From contig NZ_WUUL01000003.1 in assembly GCF_009831235.1 (NCBI RefSeq), forward strand, positions 186,001 through 250,000: a stretch of 64,000 bases of DNA. The letters run 5' to 3'. The translations under genes were made by a program, and so were the position numbers. The stretch comes from Shimazuella alba. GTDB taxonomy: Bacteria; Bacillota; Bacilli; Thermoactinomycetales; Thermoactinomycetaceae. Below the pieces are notes generated by a model, which was not told the DNA's origin, made no database searches, and worked only from the letters and a program-made list of their open reading frames with translations. Below are positions 34,103 through 43,264 of this stretch, piece after piece (within the stretch, counting starts at the first letter, position 1; every line of letters begins with the position of its first letter).

Positions 34103-35227
34103 TTAACTGTGTAGTATCTGTTTACTCGCAAACCACCCTACCAAGCGGTGATTCACTTCTTCTTCACTCAACTGAGTTAGCAATCTTTCTTCCTTCACCA
34201 TGTCATACAAACGCTCGATCGGCTCACGACCGTCTTCTTTCTTCGCTTTGGCATCTGTTTTTAAAACTTCCCATGTTTTGACGACAAAATCTCGAGGGTC
34301 TACTTCATGTTTGCGGAAGAAGAACTCCAAACGCTCTACATGATCTAAGAAGTCTCCTCCCAAGCGACTTTCTACATCGCCTTGCAACAAAGCAATCTCT
34401 GCTGCATACATCGGACGTTCTTTGCCTTTTTCTTTGCTAATCCATGGTGTCTCCAAGACAAGTGGGAGATGACGAATTTTTTCATGGTTGACGATATAGC
34501 TTATCGCTTCAAAACCAATCAATCCTGCACCCACTGGGGCGTGGCGATCTTTCCCAGCTCCACTGAAGTTTTTGCTGTCATTCAAATGCACAACTGCAAG
34601 ACGATCAAGTCCTATCGTCTGATCAAATTGCTCTAACACCCCGTCAAAATCATGAATGATATCATAACCAGCTTCATGTAAGTGGCATGTATCCATACAG
34701 ACAGTCAATTTTCGATTATCTGCTACTTTGTCCATGATTTGTGCAATTTCTTCAAATTTACGACCTACTTCTGTTCCTTTTCCTGCCATCGTCTCCAATG
34801 CAATATTCACTTCTGTATCTTTCACACCGTCAAGTACAAGTGTTAACCCTTCTGCTATACGATTGATACCATATTCTACATCTTTCTCCGTAAAAGCTCC
34901 TGGATGAAGCACGATATTTTTGACACCTAGATAGCTCGTCCTACGAATTTCTTCTTGAAGAAAACGAACAGCAAACTCGAATTTATCATCTTTGTAAGTA
35001 CCTAAGTTAATGATATAAGGTGCATGAACAACAATTTCATTGATTCCGTGCTCTGTCATGACCGATTTACCTTCCTCGACAAATTGCTTTTCGATTGCTT
35101 TTCGCCGGGTATTTTGTGGTGCGCCTGTATAGATCATAAACGTACTAGATCCGTACGAAACAGCCTCTTCCGCTGCATTTAATAGTCCTTTACCAGAAAA
35201 GGATACATGTGATCCTATTTTCAACAT
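34103..35227 (-). CDS. nfo: Deoxyribonuclease IV (AP endonuclease) with C-terminal extension
   Basis: Cleaves DNA 5' to abasic sites in base-excision repair, using three zinc ions. The AP-endonuclease-2 TIM barrel (1-280) begins [20 protein letters not shown]. Zinc ligands are in [33 protein letters not shown] and VVHLNDSK, followed by [15 protein letters not shown] and LPLVLETPW. The chain continues about 90 residues past the usual end with a charged helical domain ([20 protein letters not shown] onward), making 374 residues against about 280-300 in the family. AGAGGAG before MLKIG sets the start. It stands alone with its own terminator. Confidence 0.93.
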   Translation of the reverse strand: MLKIGSHVSFSGKGLLNAAEEAVSYGSSTFMIYTGAPQNTRRKAIEKQFVEEGKSVMTEHGINEIVVHAPYIINLGTYKDDKFEFAVRFLQEEIRRTSYLGVKNIVLHPGAFTEKDVEYGINRIAEGLTLVLDGVKDTEVNIALETMAGKGTEVGRKFEEIAQIMDKVADNRKLTVCMDTCHLHEAGYDIIHDFDGVLEQFDQTIGLDRLAVVHLNDSKNFSGAGKDRHAPVGAGLIGFEAISYIVNHEKIRHLPLVLETPWISKEKGKERPMYAAEIALLQGDVESRLGGDFLDHVERLEFFFRKHEVDPRDFVVKTWEVLKTDAKAKKEDGREPIERLYDMVKEERLLTQLSEEEVNHRLVGWFASKQILHS

Positions 35228-35944
35228 ATTAGCAGACTCCTCTCTATTCTCAAGCAAAAAGCCCATAACGTTTATGTGGAATAACTCACATGAAGTCTAT
35301 CACTCTACCATTCATTCAAATAGCATTTTTTATGACTAACACTATGAATCTATTACAGGAAAGGGATTTTAATTGATGCTTTCCTATATCCTTTGCTTTC
35401 TAGATCCTATCTTATTGTAACGATCTGTTTGGAGTTATGCAATTTGCTAACGAAATTTTCCAATGTTGAACCTCCTAAAAATAACAAAATCTAAATAGAA
35501 AAACCCGAGCTAGATGTAACAAGTCTTTCTATTTATACGAACAAGAGTAGTTTATTTGGAATCGATCAGAACATAGAATATATGAAAAATAACCTAAGAA
35601 ATTAAGACATGTAGTACCTCAATGATATACCCAAGAAGACAAAAAAAGGAGAATCGATTGCCTCCCTAGACGAATCTTGGTATAAAGAAACAGGAAAGAC
35701 TAAAAGATCCTACTCTCTCTGAGGAAGAACAGGAGGATCTAGAAATGGCTCTAGAAGCATACGATCTTGAGGAATGGCATGAGGAGTTAAAAGAGTAAAC
35801 TAGTCTTTGGATTTCTGATAAAGTCCCTTGGATAAAACATCTAAGGGACCGCTATTTATTATGATTAAAATCCATTCATTTTACATTTCATAAATGAAAT
35901 TTTATCCACTCATAGTAAGTTCTGAAAGAGTGGTCTTCTCAAAG
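35228..35944. other. Spacer with a gene remnant
   Basis: No intact gene. At about 35684-35798 (+) a sense tail KDPTLSEEEQEDLEMALEAY then LEEWHEELKE ends in TAA. The preceding codons (SLDESWYKETGK) are in another frame. It is the acidic C-terminus of an unknown small protein. Confidence 0.45.
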
Positions 35945-36157
35945 ATGCAGTTGTTACAGAAAACAAACTCCTTGATAAAAAACTCAGCGTATTTATCAAA
36001 AGCCATAGGATTAAATGATGCTTACGGAAAATCACGTTGATATTTAGCCAATGAGCACTATACTTACGACGACATTCTGGTAGATATTGGAGACCCTATT
36101 CACTATGACTGGCCTAAACTTGAAAAAATGGCGATCGAAAATTGGCTGCAATTGTAA
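35945..36157 (+). pseudogene. Small unknown ORF with one in-frame TGA
   Basis: Seventy codons from ATG (MQLLQKTNSLIKNSAYLSKA) to TAA, ending YDWPKLEKMAIENWLQL. A TGA at 36038-36040 stands between GKSR and YLANEHYTYDDI. Replacing it by TGG restores a continuous acidic protein. The family is unknown; it lies beside another decayed remnant. Confidence 0.5.
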
Positions 36158-36360
36158 GAGTCAAGAGGCTCAGTTAAAGTTGATTATTCTATGGCTAGTA
36201 AATTTCCAACAGTTCCATAATTGTTAGTCTGAATGATGATAAATCCATTGTCCAGACTCCCCATCCAATAAATGCTTATAAAAATAGCGACCCACTGTTA
36301 GAGTCGCATAAGTTAATCTTTCTATGGAACTGGGCATTTAAAACATATTGGCTGTTCATG

Positions 36361-37332
36361 TCAACTTTTCTTCTTTTGAACAAGTCCTGATACAAAATGC
36401 AAAAATAAATGAAGGGAAACACGACTTGTCACATCGCGAAAGTCAACAGATGGATCCACACACACCATATCCATCGCAGTTACTTTGGACCAAGCTCCTA
36501 ATGTATACGCACTAGAAAACAACTGGTCGGTTGTAAGTCCTTGTGGTCCAATCGCAGGAACTCCAGGGACAATATATTGATCCAATACATCCAAATCAAA
36601 TGTGACATATACTTCCTCACATGACTCTAAACACTCCATTGCTTCTGCAAGTACACTTTCTATCCCTCTCGTCTGTACTTGTTTTTGTGAGATTACTTGG
36701 ATTCCTTTTTCTTCTGTGTAATTGCGATAGAGTCGAGAGTTGGCAAAGTTACGAATACCGATTGTTACAATATCTTCTCCTCTTACGGTTTCTGATTCCA
36801 CTAAGTTGCGAATTGGTGTCCCATTGGAAGGGCCGCCATAATCCATATCACGCACATCGAGATGTGCATCAAACTGTATGATACCAATGCGTTTTCCATT
36901 TGCTGCTTTCCTCCCTTTGACCAGAGGGGCAGTGATGGAATGATCCCCACCAACAGTGATCGGAAACGTTTGAGAAAAATTTTTCGTCACCTCTTGCATC
37001 GTCTCTAAAATATTTTGATGACAGGTAGCGATATCAGTTACATGCATGGCTACATCACCAAAATCTGCAGCACGAAGCATCGTAAAATCGAAATCTAAAT
37101 CCCAATTGTAGGTCGTAAAACTAGACCAAAGTTTACGAAATATCGCCGGATGAAGATGAGCTCCAGAAAATGAGATCGAGCTTTTCGATAATGGAACTCC
37201 AAAAATACAGAGGTCATAAGAATTATTTGTTTCTGGTTTTTCGATCCACTCCGCAATAGTGGTCACATAAGGATCGCCTTTTCCACCAGCGTATTGTAGT
37301 GCAGGTGGGTTTAAATGTTGAGCTGGCTTCAT
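36361..37332 (-). CDS. hutG: Formimidoylglutamase (arginase family)
   Basis: Hydrolyses N-formimino-L-glutamate to glutamate and formamide, the last step of one histidine degradation route. The 323-residue protein shows the di-manganese motifs GGDHSITAP (about residue 126), DAHLDVRD (about 155) and TFDLDVLDQ (about 246). It resembles B. subtilis HutG along its length, including FGVPLSKSSISFSGAH. AAAGGAGC precedes the ATG. It is the last gene after the SBP, permease and ATPase genes, all behind the sigma-54 promoter at 39643. No hutH, hutU or hutI genes are in the window, so the rest of the pathway must be elsewhere. Confidence 0.88.
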   Translation of the reverse strand: MKPAQHLNPPALQYAGGKGDPYVTTIAEWIEKPETNNSYDLCIFGVPLSKSSISFSGAHLHPAIFRKLWSSFTTYNWDLDFDFTMLRAADFGDVAMHVTDIATCHQNILETMQEVTKNFSQTFPITVGGDHSITAPLVKGRKAANGKRIGIIQFDAHLDVRDMDYGGPSNGTPIRNLVESETVRGEDIVTIGIRNFANSRLYRNYTEEKGIQVISQKQVQTRGIESVLAEAMECLESCEEVYVTFDLDVLDQYIVPGVPAIGPQGLTTDQLFSSAYTLGAWSKVTAMDMVCVDPSVDFRDVTSRVSLHLFLHFVSGLVQKKKS

Positions 37333-37348
37333 CTGAATGCTCCTTTTT

Positions 37349-38110
37349 TTAAGAGTGTGTCAGTACTTTGTGCAAGAAAACTTTGGTACGTTCTTGGGCT
37401 GGATTTGTAAAAATAACACCTGGAGTACCTGCTTCAATAATTTGTCCTTGATCCATTACGACAACACGATCTGCCATTTCTTTGGCAAAGCCCATCTCAT
37501 GAGTGACTACAATCATCGTCATTCCCTCTTTTGCTAGTTCTTTCATTGCATCAAGCACTTCACCGATGAGCTCTGGATCAAGTGCCGACGTTGGTTCGTC
37601 AAACAACATGACATGTGGCTTCATCGCTAGAGCACGAGCAATTGCAACACGCTGCTTTTGTCCACCTGATAATTGATCAGGAAACGCGGTAGCACGATCA
37701 GCCAAACCGACCTTTGCTAGGAGAGAATATGCTGTTTTATTGGCTGTATTTTTGTTCATCTTTCCAAGCGTAAGCGGTGAAAGCGTAATGTTATCTCGCA
37801 CAGAAAGATGGGGAAAAAGGTTAAAATTTTGAAAAACCATACCTACTTTTTCTCGCATTTTATTGAGGTTTTTTTGAGGCATTTCACGCTGTTTTCCATT
37901 GTGTTCGATCATACCAATCGGTTCGTTCTCAATCATGATCTGCCCACTTTGAATCGGTTCCAAATAATTCATGCATCGCAGTAATGTACTTTTTCCTGAA
38001 CCACTAGGACCGATAATCACGACTACTTCGCCCTTTTGAATCGATAGGTTAATTCCTTTGAGCACATGATGAGAACCATAATATTTATCCAAATTTGTTA
38101 TTTCGATCAT
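37349..38110 (-). CDS. Polar amino-acid ABC transporter, ATP-binding protein
   Basis: ATPase of 253 residues of the HisP/GlnQ class, driving import through the permease at 38107. Walker A is [11 protein letters not shown] (about residue 33), the signature [12 protein letters not shown] (about 145) and Walker [13 protein letters not shown] (about 165); the H-loop is VVTHEMGFA. It overlaps the permease by four bases and is 16 bases from hutG. The neighbourhood suggests histidine, formiminoglutamate or a related compound as substrate. The ATPase itself does not reveal this. Confidence 0.94.
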   Translation of the reverse strand: MIEITNLDKYYGSHHVLKGINLSIQKGEVVVIIGPSGSGKSTLLRCMNYLEPIQSGQIMIENEPIGMIEHNGKQREMPQKNLNKMREKVGMVFQNFNLFPHLSVRDNITLSPLTLGKMNKNTANKTAYSLLAKVGLADRATAFPDQLSGGQKQRVAIARALAMKPHVMLFDEPTSALDPELIGEVLDAMKELAKEGMTMIVVTHEMGFAKEMADRVVVMDQGQIIEAGTPGVIFTNPAQERTKVFLHKVLTHS

Positions 38111-38781
38111 GAGCGCACACCCTCCACATTTAGTTTTCGTTCCAAAATTTTAATCAGTGTGGAGATCACAAAGTTCACAACAAAATAAAAAATAGCGATG
38201 GTGAGATAAATCTCAAAGTACTTGTAATTATCAGCAACAATCGTATTTGCTGCCCGCATCAACTCTGCAACGGTAATGACAGATAGAAGCGAAGAGTTTT
38301 TGGTCAATGCGATAAATTCGTTGGCTAACGGTGGTAGCATCCGCCGAATAGCTTGGGGAAGAATGACTTTAAACATGGTTTGCCAATGACTCAAACCAAG
38401 GGAGCGTCCTGCTTCCATTTGCCCGCGATCTATGGATTGAATAGCTCCACGCACAATCTCGGACACATAAGCTCCACTGTACATACCAAGTCCTAATACC
38501 CCTGCAACAGACGCAGAAAAATCAATGTGTAAACTAATAGCCAAACCATAGTAAAGGAGCATCAACTGTACCAATAAAGGGGTTCCTCGAAACCATGCAA
38601 GATAAGTAGCGCTGATCCCTGAAATCCATTTCACTTTCGACATGCTGCCAAGACCAATGACCAAACCAATAAAACAGCTGAGGATAAGAGCTAAAAACGT
38701 CATGCGAATTGTCACCCATAAACCTTGAAGCAAGAGAGGTAGATTACCATCCTGCCATAAAATACCAAAATCTAATGCCAT
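38107..38781 (-). CDS. Polar amino-acid ABC transporter, permease
   Basis: Permease of 224 residues of the HisM/GlnP family with five membrane helices. The EAA loop reads [20 protein letters not shown] and [20 protein letters not shown], the contact site for the ATPase. A single permease gene implies a homodimer. It lies between the SBP and ATPase genes and overlaps the latter by four bases. Confidence 0.94.
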   Translation of the reverse strand: MALDFGILWQDGNLPLLLQGLWVTIRMTFLALILSCFIGLVIGLGSMSKVKWISGISATYLAWFRGTPLLVQLMLLYYGLAISLHIDFSASVAGVLGLGMYSGAYVSEIVRGAIQSIDRGQMEAGRSLGLSHWQTMFKVILPQAIRRMLPPLANEFIALTKNSSLLSVITVAELMRAANTIVADNYKYFEIYLTIAIFYFVVNFVISTLIKILERKLNVEGVRS

Positions 38782-38830
38782 GTTTTTTCCTCCCCTTCTT
38801 TAAAACAGAGAGCTGATACTCTCTGTCGTT

Positions 38831-39604
38831 TTATTCTCCAAACCATTTTTTCACGATTTTTGCGTACTCTCCGTTAGCTTTCAAACGCTTTAGTGCTGCA
38901 TTAAATTCTTTATTCAATGCTTCATCTTCTTTTCTTGTACCTATGGCATACTCTTCATGTGTAAGCAGTTGATCGAGTACTTTTACTCCACCTTTTTCTC
39001 TTGCGTATACTTTCGCTGCTGGTTGACCTGTGACTACTGCCTCTACACGATTACTTTCTAATTCCAAAAACATATCGGAGTTCTTTTCTACTTCTTTTAC
39101 TTTTACTTGTGGATATTTTTCTTTGAGGAAACTCACCGATTTTGTACCGATTTGAACCGATACTTCTTTTCCTTTAAGATCATTGATATTCTTGATTTTG
39201 TTGTTATCTTCTTTGACCATGATAGCTAGTCCGCCAGGATAATAGGTGTCTGAAAAACCAATAACTTTCGCACGTTCATCGGTTTTGTATATACCTGACA
39301 TGATCGCATCAAATTTCTTCGCTTGTAACCCCGGTATCAAACCTTTGAATTCGGTATCCACAAACTGTACTTTTGGAATTCCCATCTCTTTGGCAACAGC
39401 ACGAATCATATCAATATCAAAGCCATCGTACTCTTTTTTATCATTCTTAAATTCGAATGGCGGAAAAGTAGGATCTGTTCCGACGATGAGAACTTTGTCT
39501 TGTTTTACTTTCTCTAGTGTCGATTGGCTAGTATTACAACCTGCAACAGTAAAAACAAGCACGAGTGAAATAAAAATAAATAACGTTTTACGAAATGATT
39601 TCAT
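38831..39604 (-). CDS. Polar amino-acid ABC transporter, substrate-binding lipoprotein
   Basis: Binding protein of 257 residues (SBP_bac_3 fold). A lipobox, FTVAGC, after a hydrophobic signal makes Cys23 the lipid anchor. Ligand-loop features are VGTDPTFPPFEFKNDKKEYD and GFDIDMIRAVAKEMG; later KFDAIMSGIYKTDERAKVI. It is the first gene of the operon. TAGGAGG precedes the ATG, and the sigma-54 promoter lies about 40 bases upstream. Its fold is the same as the sensor domain of the kinase at 41061, so both may see the same ligand. Confidence 0.93.
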   Translation of the reverse strand: MKSFRKTLFIFISLVLVFTVAGCNTSQSTLEKVKQDKVLIVGTDPTFPPFEFKNDKKEYDGFDIDMIRAVAKEMGIPKVQFVDTEFKGLIPGLQAKKFDAIMSGIYKTDERAKVIGFSDTYYPGGLAIMVKEDNNKIKNINDLKGKEVSVQIGTKSVSFLKEKYPQVKVKEVEKNSDMFLELESNRVEAVVTGQPAAKVYAREKGGVKVLDQLLTHEEYAIGTRKEDEALNKEFNAALKRLKANGEYAKIVKKWFGE

Positions 39605-39642
39605 ATCTTTTCCCTCCTAGAGTTTGTCACCCTATTAAAGAA

Positions 39643-39657
39643 GCAAAAACCGTGCCA
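39643..39657 (-). promoter_or_regulatory. Sigma-54 (-24/-12) promoter of the ABC-hutG operon
   Basis: On the minus strand TTGGCACG-N4-TTGCT matches the consensus TTGGCACG-N4-TTGCA at all but the last base, with exact spacing. It starts about 40 bases upstream of the SBP gene. rpoN and an NtrC-type activator gene lie within 5 kb. Confidence 0.92.
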
Positions 39658-39662
39658 AAAGA

Positions 39663-39690
39663 AAAAACCCTTCACATAAGGGTTTTTGAA
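39663..39690 (-). terminator. Terminator of the kinase-activator operon
   Basis: Stem AAACCCTT/AAGGGTTT followed by T on the minus strand. It isolates the sigma-54 promoter from upstream transcription. Confidence 0.8.
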
Positions 39691-39699
39691 ATAAAAGAA

Positions 39700-39716
39700 G
39701 CGGCAGATTTTGCCGC
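39700..39716. promoter_or_regulatory. Candidate upstream activator site for the NtrC-type regulator
   Basis: GCGGCA-N5-TGCCGC, perfect 6-bp arms, centred about 75 bases upstream of the expected transcription start. This is a reasonable enhancer position for a sigma-54 activator. Confidence 0.5.
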
Positions 39717-39730
39717 CCGGCTATTTTTGC

Positions 39731-41083
39731 CTACTCAGTCGCATATTTTTTTAGTTTATCTCGAAGATTTCGTTCGCTGATCCCAATTAATTGCGCGGTT
39801 TTTCGGCGGTTTCCGTTCATTGCAGATAGATTATATTGGATTACCTTACGTTCCACCTGCTCCATTTTTTCTCCTACATATATAGGAATGAGGGTATGAT
39901 CGGAAAAAACTTGTTGCTGTTTGGTCATCTCTTCAGGAAGATCGGATACTTGAATGACCGACGAATAAGTTAAAGCAATTGCTCTCTCCATAATATTTTG
40001 CAGCTCGCGTACATTTCCTGGATAAGCGTAATCCAGGAGAACTTGCAAAGCTTCTTGAGAAATTCCTTCTACTGGTTTCCCCATCCGATGGCTTAATTTA
40101 TGAAGAAAAAACTCAACTAAGAGAGGGATATCTTCCTTACGTTCTCTTAGAGCTGGAAGGTGAATGGGAATAACATTGAGCCGATAATACAAATCTTGGC
40201 GAAATTGTTTATCTTGTACATCTTTTAATAAATCTCGGTTGGTTGCTGCAATCAACCGAAAATCAACAGCCTTTTCCTCTGTTCCCCCGACAGGGGTGAT
40301 TTTGCGTTCTTGAATTACACGCAGTAATTTTCCTTGTAACGTTAGCTCCATTTCCCCGATCTCATCCAGAAAAACTGTTCCTTTATCGGCAACAGAAAGC
40401 AAACCGTGTTTTTTTTCAAAAGCACCTGTAAAAGAGCCTTTTTCGTGACCAAATAGTTCCGATTCTAATAAGCTCTCTGGGATCGCTGCACAATTGATGG
40501 TCTGAAATCGCTTCTGATGACGCCTACTCTGATAATGGATAATTTTCGCGACGAGCTCCTTCCCGGTACCAGACTCCCCTGTTATAAGCACATTGGAATC
40601 CACTTCTCGAATCTTATCCAGCATCCGAAATACTTCTTGCATTTTTGCGCTTTTTCCTATAAAACCATGTTCGTTATGCGCCTTTTCCAAGGCTTCGGAG
40701 AGCCATTGTACTTTGGAAGAAAGATGATAATATTCTTCTGCTCGATCTAATAAAACCATAAGCTCCTCTAAATGAATCGGCTTGGTCACATAAGAAAAAG
40801 CCCCTTTGTGCATGGCTTCTACGGAAGAAGGTATACTTCCATATGCTGTGATCATAATGATGATGGTATTAGGTGAAATTCGTTTAATGGATTGCAAGAT
40901 ATCCAAACCACTGTGTTCGCCCATCTTTAAATCTAACAATACAATCGCAAAATCTATCCTTTTAAATAGCGGGAGCGCTTGTTCAGGGTCTGTAAAAGTA
41001 TAGACGTGATAGCGATCTTCTAAGGCAAATTTCAATGACTGGCAAATCGCTATTTCATCATCAATAATCATGACTGGATACAT
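39731..41083 (-). CDS. NtrC family response regulator (sigma-54 activator)
   Basis: Protein of 450 residues. The receiver domain (1-120) has the acidic pair IIDDE and phosphorylation site VLLDLKMGEHSG. The AAA+ domain (about 140-370) has Walker A GESGTGKE and Walker B VFLDEIGEM. Its sigma-54 contact loop reads GSFTGA, with Ser in place of the usual first Ala. A Fis-type HTH ends the chain (NGNRRKTAQLIGISERNLRD). It overlaps the kinase gene by 23 bases. It should activate the -24/-12 promoter at 39643, just downstream of its own terminator. Confidence 0.93.
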   Translation of the reverse strand: MYPVMIIDDEIAICQSLKFALEDRYHVYTFTDPEQALPLFKRIDFAIVLLDLKMGEHSGLDILQSIKRISPNTIIIMITAYGSIPSSVEAMHKGAFSYVTKPIHLEELMVLLDRAEEYYHLSSKVQWLSEALEKAHNEHGFIGKSAKMQEVFRMLDKIREVDSNVLITGESGTGKELVAKIIHYQSRRHQKRFQTINCAAIPESLLESELFGHEKGSFTGAFEKKHGLLSVADKGTVFLDEIGEMELTLQGKLLRVIQERKITPVGGTEEKAVDFRLIAATNRDLLKDVQDKQFRQDLYYRLNVIPIHLPALRERKEDIPLLVEFFLHKLSHRMGKPVEGISQEALQVLLDYAYPGNVRELQNIMERAIALTYSSVIQVSDLPEEMTKQQQVFSDHTLIPIYVGEKMEQVERKVIQYNLSAMNGNRRKTAQLIGISERNLRDKLKKYATE

Positions 41084-43070
41084 GTGGAATCACGTCCTTT
41101 GATGTAGATGTATGTGGAAATAGTAAAGTAAATGTCGTACCTTTATCGAGCTGACTTGTGACCTGAATCGCACCATGATTTTCTTTTACGAGTTGATAGG
41201 TTATGGATAATCCTAATCCGATGCCATCATTTTTCTTTGTATAAAAAGGTTCAAAAATATGATCCAAATCTTGGTCTTCCATTCCACAACCATTGTCTTT
41301 TACTTCAATCTTTATGTGGGAATCTAGATCTTCAGCTCGAATAATCAGTTGCCCCTGTTCTGGAAGCGCTTGAATCGCATTGATAATAAGATTGAGAAAA
41401 ATTTGTTGGAGTTGTTGCCGATCCGCATAAACATAACAATCTTCCGGTATTTCTTCTATCACTGTAAGTTTTTTCTCTGAACACTGTTGCTTCAATAGAA
41501 CAAGAATGCTACTAACCAGCGTAGAAAATGGAAAAGAAGTTGGTGCAGATTTACGTGGATGCGCATAGTTGAGCAGATCATCAACCAAATCATTTAATCG
41601 AGTGATCTCATCTGTTATCTGCTCCGAAAAGAGACGACAAAACTCTTTGTTATCCATTTTTTTTGGTAACAACTGCGCATAAGTCAGAATGGATGTAAGT
41701 GGATTACGAATTTCATGCGCGATTCCCAGCATCAGTTGTCCTAGCGCACGTAAGCGGCTGCTTTCTGCCATCTGCCTTTCCAGTTCTTTTCGCTGAGTGA
41801 TATCGGAAAAATTTAGAATCACCCCGACGCTTTCTCCTGTTTGGTTTTTGTGAGGAAAAAGACTATACGAGATGATACGTTTCTCTCCATTTCTGTGCCA
41901 TGTAACTTCTTGTTGTAAATAAACCTTCGCTTCACGAAAAGTTTGATTTATTTGCTCTTCAGGAATAAATGAGACAACCAGTGAATCTTTATAAAATTTT
42001 CCTATCCACTCTGGTTGAACCTGCAATATATCTTGTGCCTTTTGATTGTACATGGCTATTTTTCCATTTTGATCTAACGTAACAAAGCAGCTATAGGCAC
42101 TATCTAGAAGTTGTTGCTGAAAAGAGAGATTTTCTTGTAGCATAAACATTTTTTCTTGCAACTGCTCATTTATCTTTTCTATCTCCACTGTCCGCTTGCC
42201 TACCTCACGCTTTAACTGACGATTCCACCATAGGATACCCATAAACAAAATACCCGCGACCCAGATAGCTAACTCTAACCAAAATAACCATTTGTCAAAG
42301 TAAGTAGACCATGACAAAATAACTTTTCCAAACCATTTACGTTGAATTTTGTCATAGGTACCGTCTTTTTTAATTGCATCTATTCCTTCATTGATTGTAG
42401 AAAGAAGTTGTTTATTTTTTGGTAACACTGCCAACCCATATGCCTCTGGATGCAGTTGTTCACCTACAATCTTGATATTGTCTTGTTTATCCATCAGCTG
42501 AGCAAAATATTGTCCAGTAATTTGATTACCGACAAAAGCATCCACCTTTCCAGTGGAAAGTAAGGTAATCGCTTCTTGTTGACTGTTTACTTCCACTAAC
42601 TGAATACCTTGATTTACCTTTACTAATTCTTGTGCAATATCACCTTTTTGTACTGCGACTTGGGTGTTTTTTAAGTCTTGTAATTCTCGAATCCAAACAT
42701 TATCTTTACGAACAAATATGGCTTGTACACTCGTAAAATATGACTTAGAAAAATCATATACCCGATCCCTCGTTGCACTGTATTTCATCCCTTGAATCGC
42801 GTCCACTTTTCCATCATGCAATGCTTGAATTGCTTGATTCCAAGGGAGGGGAACAAACTCAAATTTAATCCCTGTTTGAATAGAGATAGCATTCATCACA
42901 TCAACGTTAAAACCGGAGTAAACACCTGTTTTACTCATATATTCATAAGGTGGAAAATTACGATCACCCGCAATACGAATTGTTTTTTTTCCTTCACTAT
43001 CCGCATAAATGGGAGTAGCTACTAAAATGATCAAAAACGAAAGAAACAAAAGAACCATTCGTCTCCCCAT
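41061..43070 (-). CDS. Sensor histidine kinase with extracytoplasmic solute-binding domain
   Basis: Membrane kinase of 669 residues. A signal/anchor helix (about 1-23) is followed by an SBP_bac_3 sensor domain (about 30-250: GDRNFPPYEYMSKTGVYSGF), one membrane helix (about 265-285), a coiled coil and a PAS domain (about 315-425). The H-box is GIAHEIRNPLTSI, and the HATPase_c domain has LILNAIQALP-type N-box sequence (LNLIINAIQALPEQG) and GIGLGLSI. The sensor fold matches the ABC binding protein at 38831. It overlaps the activator gene and is divergent from rpoN. Role inferred: sensing the transported amino acid and activating sigma-54 transcription. Confidence 0.92.
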   Translation of the reverse strand: MGRRMVLLFLSFLIILVATPIYADSEGKKTIRIAGDRNFPPYEYMSKTGVYSGFNVDVMNAISIQTGIKFEFVPLPWNQAIQALHDGKVDAIQGMKYSATRDRVYDFSKSYFTSVQAIFVRKDNVWIRELQDLKNTQVAVQKGDIAQELVKVNQGIQLVEVNSQQEAITLLSTGKVDAFVGNQITGQYFAQLMDKQDNIKIVGEQLHPEAYGLAVLPKNKQLLSTINEGIDAIKKDGTYDKIQRKWFGKVILSWSTYFDKWLFWLELAIWVAGILFMGILWWNRQLKREVGKRTVEIEKINEQLQEKMFMLQENLSFQQQLLDSAYSCFVTLDQNGKIAMYNQKAQDILQVQPEWIGKFYKDSLVVSFIPEEQINQTFREAKVYLQQEVTWHRNGEKRIISYSLFPHKNQTGESVGVILNFSDITQRKELERQMAESSRLRALGQLMLGIAHEIRNPLTSILTYAQLLPKKMDNKEFCRLFSEQITDEITRLNDLVDDLLNYAHPRKSAPTSFPFSTLVSSILVLLKQQCSEKKLTVIEEIPEDCYVYADRQQLQQIFLNLIINAIQALPEQGQLIIRAEDLDSHIKIEVKDNGCGMEDQDLDHIFEPFYTKKNDGIGLGLSITYQLVKENHGAIQVTSQLDKGTTFTLLFPHTSTSKDVIPHVSSHDY

Positions 43071-43264
43071 TTTGCTTCTCTCCCTAAAATAAAATTATAA
43101 TATATTATTATTATATAAAATTAACATAAAAAAATATGTTAGGAAAACACCATCCAGCACTTTATCTGGGCTAAATAGGAAATATTTTTTCTCGTATTAT
43201 ATAATCATTAGAAATATATATAAATTTATATGTGATAAAATAGATACGAAATAGGGGTGATCCA

